This document shows positions 56,827-64,000 of a DNA stretch of 64,000 nt, piece by piece (position 1 is the stretch's first letter; each line of letters opens with the position of its first letter). The notes beneath the pieces were generated by a model, which did no database searches, was not told the DNA's origin, and was given only the letters and a program-made list of their open reading frames with translations. The position numbers and the translations under genes are program-made. Origin of the DNA: Telmatactis stephensoni (lineage: Eukaryota > Cnidaria > Anthozoa > Actiniaria > Isophelliidae); the NCBI GenBank assembly GCA_029948255.1, contig JALIZF010001796.1, forward strand, positions 41,001-105,000. Direction: 5' to 3'.

Positions 56827-56977
56827 GTAATACCATGACTTCTTCGGGATATTAGTGATTAAATGTCCCCTCAGCCTCGGGAGGTTTAGTGGAAGTCCCG
56901 AGGCCGTAGGCCGTAGGCCGTAGGCTCGGCTTCGGGGACATTTAATCACTAATATCCCGAAGAAGTCATGGTATTAC
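56827..56977. mobile_element. MITE, GTAATACCATGA family, copy 2
   Basis: An almost perfect 151-bp hairpin: GTAATACCATGACTTC and ATATTAGTGATTAAATG are mirrored exactly at the right. It shares only the outer 12 bp with copy 1. Three GGCCGTAGGC-like units lie near its centre. Confidence 0.87.
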
Positions 56978-56980
56978 TTA

Positions 56981-57385
56981 CCCGGGGGGGGGGGGGAACT
57001 CCATTGTAAAACGATCGGGTATGCTCGTCGGAAATTTTCAAAAATACCCCTAAAAGATACCGGAAGTCTTTTTAAAAGGGCGTGTCCGGACGATTTTTTA
57101 ACCCCTAAGAGATACCAGCGATAACAAGCCAATGAACATTATTATTATGAACACAAAATTGGACGATCGACATGCTTTTGTTGGGTAAATTTCTTCCGTT
57201 TGAGAACAAAATATTATAAGCGATGGGCTCTTTTGATACCCTAAAAGATACCAGGAAATGCTAAAACTCTAAATTTCAATTTTAACACCCTAAAAGATAC
57301 CAAATCGCTGATTTTTACCCCTAAGAGATACGACGAGCATACCCGATCCTTTTACAATGGAGTCCCCCCCCCCCCCCCCCCCGGG
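56981..57385. mobile_element. Poly-G/poly-C-ended element with 8-bp duplication
   Basis: It begins CCC plus 13 G and ends 19 C plus GGG. Inside these, inverted repeats AACTCCATTGTAAAA and GATCGGGTATGCTCGTCG face each other. ATTACTTA flanks it on both sides (56973-56980, 57386-57393). Six copies of a CCCTAAAAGATACC-like motif lie between the arms. The 8-bp duplication suggests an hAT-type mobiliser. Confidence 0.85.
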
Positions 57386-57601
57386 ATTACTTATAATTAT
57401 ATAGAGTAACTAGCACTTAATATAAGTAATATGCCTGAAGAATTATAAAGCTTCACATCCCTAGCTACTACTAAAATTCTTTTCAAGAATCCTTTCACAT
57501 TTAGTGAGGAATTTCATTGTGGTTGGGGTCTATTGCAAAATGTGAATAAGATTCCCTCATTGATTTTAACAGTGTAATGACAGATGGTTAAAATGACTTA
57601 C

Positions 57602-57642
57602 AATTAGTCTGGCTATTAGAGCTGCTGGTGGTGGTACATTTC
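57602..57642 (-). CDS. MROH1: MROH1 exon 8 of window (41-nt microexon)
   Basis: This very short exon completes the codon from exon 7 and reads RNVPPPAALIARLI, ending in phase 0. The acceptor is ttcaacag and the donor gtaag. It lies only 67 nt from exon 7. About 5.1 kb of LINE and palindromic-element sequence separates it from exon 9. Phase and family order both require it. Confidence 0.82.
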
Positions 57643-57709
57643 CTGTTGAAATATATTTACTTAGTATAAAATCAAATTATAAAATAGCAAGTCAGACAGC
57701 GACACTTAC

Positions 57710-57854
57710 TTTGGACATCAAAATCAATGTTGTAATCTGCAGCTTGTTCTTCTCGTTTTTTAGCAGCAATATAAGCAAGACTTTTGCACACAGCCCCAAT
57801 TCCATTGGTGAACTGTTCTGGTATTAAGAACTCAAGAAGATTTGGCCAAAGAAC
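57710..57854 (-). CDS. MROH1: MROH1 exon 7 of window
   Basis: This 145-nt exon starts in phase 0 and leaves one base over. It contains VLWPNLLEFLIPEQFTNG and a lysine/glutamate-rich linker. The donor is gtaagt and the acceptor ctttag. Confidence 0.88.
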
Positions 57855-58008
57855 CTAAAGACAGAGGAGGTCATTAGTCAGTGTTTGTTTTGAAAATTAA
57901 CAAAACACAAAAAACAAAACTTCACAACCCACAAAATGTGACAGAAATTTTGTAAGACTCTGACTTTTTGTCCAGCATAAATGACACGTACTACAACATT
58001 CACCATAC

Positions 58009-58122
58009 CATTTCCATGACATCCACAGTTGTTGTCAGCAAATACAGAATGTTGACACTCATCAAACGAAGTGATCTTGGTCTTATAGGGTCAGGATCAT
58101 TGGGTCGATGCTGTTGCTTGTG
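58009..58122 (-). CDS. MROH1: MROH1 exon 6 of window
   Basis: This 38-codon exon has phase 0 at both ends, acceptor taatag and donor gtatgg. It reads DPIRPRSLRLMSVNILYLL, a HEAT helix pair. The intron separating it from exon 5 is 80 nt. Confidence 0.88.
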
Positions 58123-58202
58123 CTATTAGATCAACCATTTATTGGTAACTATATCAAGTCTTTTCACTAATGTTACAAAACTACTTGTAATGACTATCCT
58201 AC

Positions 58203-58322
58203 CTCATCATCTGATAAGCTGCACAGTTTGATAATATACTCCAGTAGCTTTAGTCCACCTTCAAGCTCAAGATACCTGTGGTGAGCCATGGCAGTGATAG
58301 CCTGGGCAACAGATCTTTGGAC
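58203..58322 (-). CDS. MROH1: MROH1 exon 5 of window
   Basis: This 40-codon exon has phase 0 at both ends, acceptor cacag and donor gtagg. It encodes VQRSVAQAITAMAHHRYLE, one of the best-conserved MROH1 segments in this window, and is the main anchor for the family assignment. Confidence 0.92.
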
Positions 58323-58655
58323 CTGTGTTGAAAGAGAAACAGCTAATAAATCAAAGGTGTTCTTAATGGCAAACCTGTAAATTTTCTATTGGTTTAATGT
58401 TCTGTTACTAGTGTAACATTTATACGCATGATACTTTGACTTGTTGTTTATACGCATGGTTCTTTGACTTATTGTTACTGATGGATTTCAGTACTTAGTC
58501 ACACTCACCCCTCAGATCAATATATGAGTTTCCAGTAGATCAGTGGTAGAGCATCTGTCTAGATATTGCCCTCGCCCCATACTTCCCTAGGTCATCTTAA
58601 TTTGGATGTTAGACTTAGAAATTTTCTACTGAGCCTACGGCCCTTAGGATGTATA
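58323..58655. other. Intron with short tandem duplication
   Basis: TTTATACGCATGATACTTTG recurs after 28 bp (58418-58475). Nothing else is supported. Confidence 0.5.
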
Positions 58656-58925
58656 CACCTATTTCAAAAAAGGTTGTCAGAGCTAAAGGCGATAGGCGAT
58701 AGGAGATAGGTCATTCAAATTCCAAAGTAATCAAGAAGTTTTAAAAATAGCTTCGTTATTCCGGCCGTTCGTTTTGCTCCGAAAATTGGATATGAATGTC
58801 TGATTGTTGACTTTCTTAATACACTGTTAATAAAAACAAATAGAAAACCTAACCGTGAATAGTGGAATGACCTATCTCCTATCGCCTATCGCCTTTAGCT
58901 CTGACAACTTTTTCTGAAATAGGTG
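58656..58925. mobile_element. Palindromic MITE, CACCTATTTCA type, copy 2
   Basis: Outer ends CACCTATTTCAAAAAAGG and TGAAATAGGTG are flanked by TA. The inner arms AGAGCTAAAGGCGATAGG and GATAGGAGATAGG are mirrored at 58880-58910. The outer ends equal those of 5430-5707 but the inner arms are different. Confidence 0.87.
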
Positions 58926-59143
58926 TATGGATAAAAGCCTCGGTTCTCGGTAATTAACTCTTACTTAATGTGCTTTTCCCTTTTTTTAGAGCATCAACAG
59001 ATATTTTACCATACATAATAATTTATCTCTTGATATATATTTGTTTATTTGAGAAAATTCCTTTTAGTTTACAATAGAGGTACGTAAATATACACAACTT
59101 TACGAAAACAGGTAAAGCTATCTAAACTCAACTAAGAGATTAT

Positions 59144-59278
59144 TAACCGAGCGCGAGGTCGGTACGGGGAAATATCAGACTGAGGTCTTGACAGTACGGA
59201 CCCAGCGCAGCGAGGTCTGTACAAAAAAGACCGAGGTCTGATGTTTTCCGTTCAGGCAGAGCAAGTGAGGTTAATAAA
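59144..59278. repeat. Imperfect foldback segment
   Basis: TTATTAACC at the left faces GGTTAATAA at the right, with ATCAGACTGAGGTC and GACCGAGGTCTGAT inverted inside. Confidence 0.65.
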
Positions 59279-59669
59279 TCGTTTATTATATGACTTCTTG
59301 TCGTGAAATAAAGAACTTCCGGTCTTTATGTACAAGTTTTCGTCGTTTTCACTCTCGAAAACCGGATAATAGAATTTACTCAGCGAATGCTCACTATCAG
59401 ACTCCTTGTCCATTGTCGAAATTTAAGAAAAGATCAAGTTATCGTGATGTTCTAAGGCGTTTTTCTCAAAACAAACGAAAAAACTTGTAGTTTTTGAATT
59501 TCTCGGTCCATACAAAATACGGAAGTTGGTCCATTGCCATGGTAATGGTCCAAACTTCTCACATACGCTTTTGGGCAGACCGTGCGCCAGCCAATCAGAA
59601 TTCAGGAAATTATCAAGCCATATAATAAAGTACATTATTATGCTGAATGTTTCCAATTGATATTGTTAC
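59279..59669. other. Intron, no supported feature
   Basis: A 66-codon plus-strand frame (59290-59490) has no recognisable homology. Confidence 0.4.
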
Positions 59670-59743
59670 CTTTAAATTATTATCCATTAATAAGATCTGC
59701 ACTCCTGATACAATAAGATCTTCTTTGTTTTCAAGATAAGTTC
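59670..59743 (-). CDS. MROH1: MROH1 exon 4 of window
   Basis: This 74-nt exon completes the codon from exon 3 and ends in phase 0 before donor gtaac. It reads ENKEDLIVSGVQILLMDNN, aligned with the MROH1 stretch that precedes the AMAHH motif. Its acceptor is tgtctag. Confidence 0.85.
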
Positions 59744-60289
59744 CTAGACACAACCAAATGATACATTTATTAGGTATAAAGATATGGAGGCAGAATATAC
59801 AAATACATAAGAACTAAAGATGTATATTTTTAGAGCAGAAAAGATACACTATAATTACAATAACATTACCATAACAATATTTTAGAGTGCCATGACGATA
59901 ATGATACTATTGAATTATTTGTTATTTTCAGAATGTAGATCGTGATAAAGTTTTCTTCTTAAACACAGTAACTGTTAGAGAAGTATAACCAACAAGTTAT
60001 ATCACTAGGGAGGGAGTTCCATATCTTTGGACCATTAAACAACATGACAGAAATGTGGTCTGTAAGAGTGCGACTTCCTTGTGTCGTATTGATGGATTTT
60101 CCCAGCTTGTGATGAAAAGATTAGCAAAGGATGGGGGAAGCAAGTTATAATGATACATAAACATGAAATACATAAAGCATTAAGATCAAATATATCCAAA
60201 ATTCTAAAGTGATAAAGTGGTTGAGTATGTGCAAGGTAGCTGGCATTGGCTATATAAATATACGAACAACACGTTTTTGTTACAGAAAT
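59744..60289. other. Intron, possible decayed LINE end
   Basis: The minus strand at 60035-60316 hints at the C-terminal end of a LINE (YHFRILDIFDLNALC, HQYDTRKSH), but the match is too weak to call. Confidence 0.35.
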
Positions 60290-60942
60290 GTTCCCTTGAT
60301 ACCTTTTAGGGGTCAAAATCAGTGAGCTGGCATCTTTTAGAGTGTCTCAGACTTTAGTGGACTACCAGAGACTTAGTACTTAGACTTAAGGCGCTGTTAC
60401 ACTGTGCAATTTTCCCAGCAACTTGTCTCGCAACGGCGTTTCAAAACAAGTTCCAGAGAAAACTATGGCGCTGTTACACTGTGCAATTTTCCCTAGCAAC
60501 TTGCTATATTTTTCGCCAGTTGCTCGGGAAAATTGCACAGTGTAACAGCGCCATAATTTTCTCTGCAACTTGTTTTGCAACGCCGTTGCGAGACAAGTTG
60601 CTGGGAAAATTGCACAGTGTAAAAGCGCCTTTAGACTGGTGCCTTTTAGGGTGTTTTTCGGTAACTAAAATACTTAAAATAAGCATTACTGGGACGATTT
60701 AAATGATCTGAGTTGTGTCTCTTGAGCACATCAATGAAGGAGTTTTTATTTTTCTGATTATTCTATTTGTTGTTGTTGTTGTTTTTGTTTTTGAATTGGT
60801 ACCTTTTAGGGGTAGAAATCAATTGTTGCCACTCCCACCAGGAAGAGACTCAGGTACCTTTTAGGGGTCATTTTCGAAATTTCGGACCAGCCTCCTGCTG
60901 TCTTTATATAGGAGTCTCCCCCCCCCCCCCCCCCCCTGGGGG
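60290..60942. repeat. Poly-C-ended element with ACCTTTTAGGGGT motifs
   Basis: Five motifs (GATACCTTTTAGGGGTC, GGCATCTTTTAGAGTG, GGTGCCTTTTAGGGTG, two GGTACCTTTTAGGGG) point toward a terminal GGAGTCT plus 19 C plus TGGGGG. They are the inverse of the motifs in 56981-57385. A hairpin (60390-60633) is inserted in it; the other end is not found. Confidence 0.7.
60390..60633. mobile_element. 244-bp nested hairpin element
   Basis: The left half carries GGCGCTGTTACACTGTGC twice (about 60392 and 60469) and the right half carries its inverse twice, so the element is both palindromic and tandem. CAACTTGTCTCGCAACG and its mirror lie between. Confidence 0.87.
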
Positions 60943-61225
60943 AAATATCCTATTGAGATTGGAGGGATAAGTACTAGACCAGAGCTAGCTCATGAGGTTG
61001 AATTTTGGTTTCAGGTAGTCCCTAGATCAGATTCACCTTCTCGACCATGCTTGCAAATAGACAGCTGGTTTGGCTCCTAGACAGTTGGGATTCTTAAATG
61101 AATTATCATTTTATGTTTAGTTCAGTTATTTTGTTCTTTTTAGAGGGCCACAAGATTATTAGTTTAATTAATGTTACATGCTGCCCGTTTTAAATAAAGA
61201 AAACTTATTTTTACTTTCTACTTAC

Positions 61226-61339
61226 CTGAGCTGTTAACAAGGTGTTTAAGTACGAGCAATGAACCAATGCGAACTTTTTCTTCTCTTGCTTCTAGTTTTG
61301 CCAGTAAGAAAGCCAGTACTCGATCAGAGAAAGTTTGAG
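61226..61339 (-). CDS. MROH1: MROH1 exon 3 of window
   Basis: This 114-nt exon completes the split codon from exon 2 and reads FSDRVLAFLLAKLEAREEK. It ends with one base over before donor gtaag. It is HEAT-repeat helix sequence in the same order as vertebrate MROH1. The intron to exon 2 is only 66 nt. Confidence 0.88.
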
Positions 61340-61405
61340 CTAAATGTAGGACAATCAGTTAGCAATCACATCACATTAAGATATCAAACCAGAGATAGTA
61401 CTTAC

Positions 61406-61484
61406 TCAAGACAGAGAAACATCTCAGTAGTTCATTATGGTTTTTTACTGTCAATGGATGACTAAAATCTGGTGTACTACATGC
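61406..61484 (-). CDS. MROH1: MROH1 exon 2 of window
   Basis: This 79-nt exon starts in phase 0 and leaves one base over. It encodes ACSTPDF... and NHNELLRCFSVL, a strongly conserved MROH1 stretch. The donor is gtaagt. The acceptor region is tandemly duplicated (61478-61510 and 61511-61543), so a second acceptor 33 nt upstream would add 11 in-frame codons. Confidence 0.88.
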
Positions 61485-61543
61485 CTGTGACAAAAAAGGC
61501 TGTATTAATTTACATGCCTGTGACAAAAAAGGCTGTATTAATT
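61478..61543. repeat. Exact 33-bp tandem duplication at a splice acceptor
   Basis: TACATGCCTGTGACAAAA plus GGCTGTATTAATT is repeated exactly. It spans the exon 2 acceptor, duplicating the polypyrimidine tract and AG. Confidence 0.95.
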
Positions 61544-62721
61544 AAAGGCTGTTTCTTTGTTGACAGAGTTGAAAAGACATAGCTATATTATATCATCAAT
61601 ATTTCTTGTTTGTCTCTGTTTAGCAGTCTTAGTAACAAGTCTGAAGCATTCTTAATTGGTAAGTTTAGTTACATTCAATACATACATGGCAATTTTATCA
61701 TTGTCTCATATATTAGCATATTTTTAACAGTAGGGACCATTTAGTGATTTACTAATATTTATCACGTAGTCAAACTTACTGACAAGGCATTAGGGTTAGG
61801 TGCTGGGACCTATTTCTGGAGCCCGTTGCTAGAAAAACTTATGTTTTTTTGTAAGTCGGCTAATAATAATTTGAAATCAAGCAGTGATACTTATGAAGTA
61901 ATCAACAATCACCAATTTCTTGAGTTTGATGACGTCATCGCGTGACGTCATTGGAACAAAATTTCTATATTAAATTTTTGCCGTTTCAAAAGATTTTTAT
62001 TCAATTCTTACATAGTATGGCTTTATTCTTCAAGGTGCACAAAGTGCCATATGTGTTTTTCATTTTAGAGCTCCTTTTTCATCTTCACAAAGACATTTTT
62101 GCTGATAACTTCGCTATTTTACACTTTTCTAGAAAACCCATCTGTTACTTTGTAGAGCATAATACATAAAACATTTCAAGACAAAAATAATTATTTTAGC
62201 TCCAAACTCCTCAAAGATTATAGATTTTAAAATGAAAACCAGCTGTTTGCACATGCGCACTGAATATTTCAGATGTTCAACACTTTATAGTTCGGCTGTA
62301 TCATAATGAACTGCTTCAATAATTATATGTTTATATTTGGTTTTAAGACTTTCACTTACCATGTTTTGAGCAATCATTTTGCTTAGCTTCAGCCAATTGG
62401 TATAATTTTCAGGAATTTGTAGCATATTTTGTTGAATTAATTTCAATGAAAAAATATATTTCCCGCTCTCTCAATAGAAATGCGAACCTTTAAGACTCAA
62501 AGAAATGGGTTGATTCCAAAAGTGACAATTCCTCAAAAAATCGTAAAATTGAAGATGTCAATGAGCTCTCTGGCACTCGCTTATATAGCCAACATAGCAA
62601 CCACATTGCTTAGTAATGAAATATGTCCCATTTAACACATTTTATAGTGATTTAATTGTTAAATGTGAAGAAACTATAGATTTAGTAATTCTGTGTTGTT
62701 GTCCATGTCCGTCCATCTTAC
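61544..62721. other. Intron between exons 1 and 2
   Basis: AT-rich with no supported coding sequence. An exon-like stretch with a donor at 62356-62360 is discussed among rejected items. Confidence 0.5.
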
Positions 62722-62814
62722 CATATTGTGCAGTCCATTCATTAAAGCATCAAGATGAGGTGCAAGAATTGCACTGCCATCAGAACATGCTGCATCAAGC
62801 ACTGAACATAAACC
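62722..62814 (-). CDS. MROH1: MROH1 exon 1 of window
   Basis: This 31-codon exon starts and ends in phase 0. It is preceded by acceptor ttttag and followed by donor gtaaga. It carries LDAACSDGSAILAPHLDAL, matching the MROH1 segment just upstream of the LLRCF motif. I could not find the preceding exon between here and 64000. Confidence 0.85.
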
Positions 62815-64000
62815 CTAAAAGCATTAAATATCAAGTATTATTAGAAAAGAAATTTTTGTAATGCTGTGAAAATGGCAAGGTCACAAAAGTGCATGTCATG
62901 ACCGGAGTTCAAACACAGCATTATTACAGCATCTTGCTGACGCTATTATCATTTCTTTCCCCTTGTTAACTATAGGTAATGAATTCCCATAAGTAACTGT
63001 ATTTATCATATTACCCATTTTTGGTCCTGTGCACACTCATGATTGCCTTTTGTAAACCTTCTGAGTATGAGTATGATAACTTTAAACAGCAATTTCAATG
63101 GCTTATTTTAAAATAACAAAGGATGAGTGCAACGAGCAGAATCAGAATTCACAACTTCTGAAAAAAACTGGACAATAGATCTAGAGATGCTTGACAACCA
63201 AAACAACGAAAAGCCAAAGTAAGCAGCCTAAAACTTTAGGATTTTATAATTCATTTTGGATATCTTATAATGCTTCAATGGCAACGAAATGTGTTAATTG
63301 AGGATTAATTAAGAAACAACTAGGTGAAAACGCAGCCACTGAAGATGGAAAAAATCATCAAGGGAATCATTCAAGTTTTCTAGCTTTTTATAAAGATGAG
63401 CGAATCAACTTGACCTAAATTCGTATTTCTTAAAATTGCGCAAAGCAGTTTTGTTCTATTCCTCCGAATGAACAATTGAAGAGTATGTCAACAAAATGAG
63501 CTCAAAAGAAGCTGTTTCTTTGAAGTCTTTTAATAAGTAAGATTTTTGGCCAGGTGAACTAGATGCTTGGAATTACATGTATTTGTTTTTTTTGGTGCGT
63601 AAAAGTTCAAGCACCTTTTATTCGAAAATGCTTCCATAGAAACATAGTAACAGCAGAGAACTTGATCTGGATTCTATGAACAACTAAACACGGTTTTGTA
63701 CAAAACTTTATTTTTTCTAAAAATTAGTTTGTGAAAATAGCAATGCCATCACTATAAATCATTGGTAGCTCTGATCACAATGATTTAAGCTCTGATCACA
63801 ATGATTTAAGCTCTGATCACAATTTAAGCTCTGATCACAATGATTTTAGCTTTGATCACAATGATTTAAGCATCAAAAGAAACTTGAAACTATCCCTAGA
63901 CCTGCTATTTTTTGGGTTTTGGTCACAACCGATTTTGCGATCAAACAATGGAGGCGCGCCTCAAACAAAACCCGGCCACCTCAAGGACATTCGCAGGCAT
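62815..64000. other. MROH1 intron upstream of exon 1, with tandem repeat
   Basis: I found no earlier MROH1 exon. At about 63768-63872 a 22-bp unit GCTCTGATCACAATGATTTA is repeated about five times with small deletions. Confidence 0.55.

Noticed and set aside
58528..58560. tRNA-like A box (TAGATCAGTGGTAGAGC)
   Set aside because: No matching B box was found downstream; at most a decayed SINE fragment.
62361..62476. Exon-like stretch on the minus strand ending at a GTAAG donor, between MROH1 exons 1 and 2
   Set aside because: It could be spliced in phase, but exons 1 and 2 already join colinearly with the family and the acceptor is poor. It is treated as a cryptic or alternative exon at most.

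Overview
The window reads as nuclear DNA of an intron-rich, AT-rich, transposon-laden invertebrate metazoan. An anthozoan cnidarian such as a stony coral is my best guess from the mix of element types, but the species cannot be fixed from sequence alone.

One host gene runs through the whole window on the minus strand. I assembled 25 consecutive exons (749-62814, 2769 nt, 923 codons, reading phase kept across every junction, consensus splice sites). Their translation follows the order of vertebrate MROH1/HEATR7A, a large HEAT-repeat protein. Both ends of the gene lie outside the window. Exon spacing is very uneven: tight clusters at 0.7-4.2, 15.6-17.9 and 57.6-62.8 kb are separated by introns of about 11 kb (4226-15600) and 30 kb (22397-52316) that are packed with mobile DNA.

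The 11-kb intron holds small palindromic elements, a tRNA-derived SINE, and a nested stack. A 36-bp minisatellite (6676-7146 and 13547-15575) is split by a non-LTR element (about 7147-13546), which is itself split by a tyrosine-recombinase retrotransposon with split direct repeats (7928-13218, DIRS/Ngaro-like).

Between 17.9 and 25.2 kb lie a TTAA-flanked palindrome, a 1.1-kb palindrome whose arms each carry the same 56-codon frame (possibly derived from the TFIIIC subunit gene GTF3C6), LINE fragments, and a Helentron-like element.

From 25.2 to 52.1 kb there is an almost unbroken chain of non-LTR elements encoding restriction-like (REL) endonucleases, joined to each other by (AAT)n microsatellite. 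Three copies of a non-autonomous Helentron-like family (23174-24142, 27122-32867, 46175-47118) sit in or beside this chain. The middle copy contains a full-length CR1/L2-type LINE with two intact ORFs and a target-site duplication.

The 52.5-63 kb part holds one more LINE (minus strand), several hairpin elements, and a family with poly-G/poly-C ends, an 8-bp duplication and repeated CCCCTAAAAGATACC motifs. Apart from MROH1 and the two palindrome frames, all recognisable coding sequence belongs to mobile elements. There is no sign of operons or prokaryotic content.
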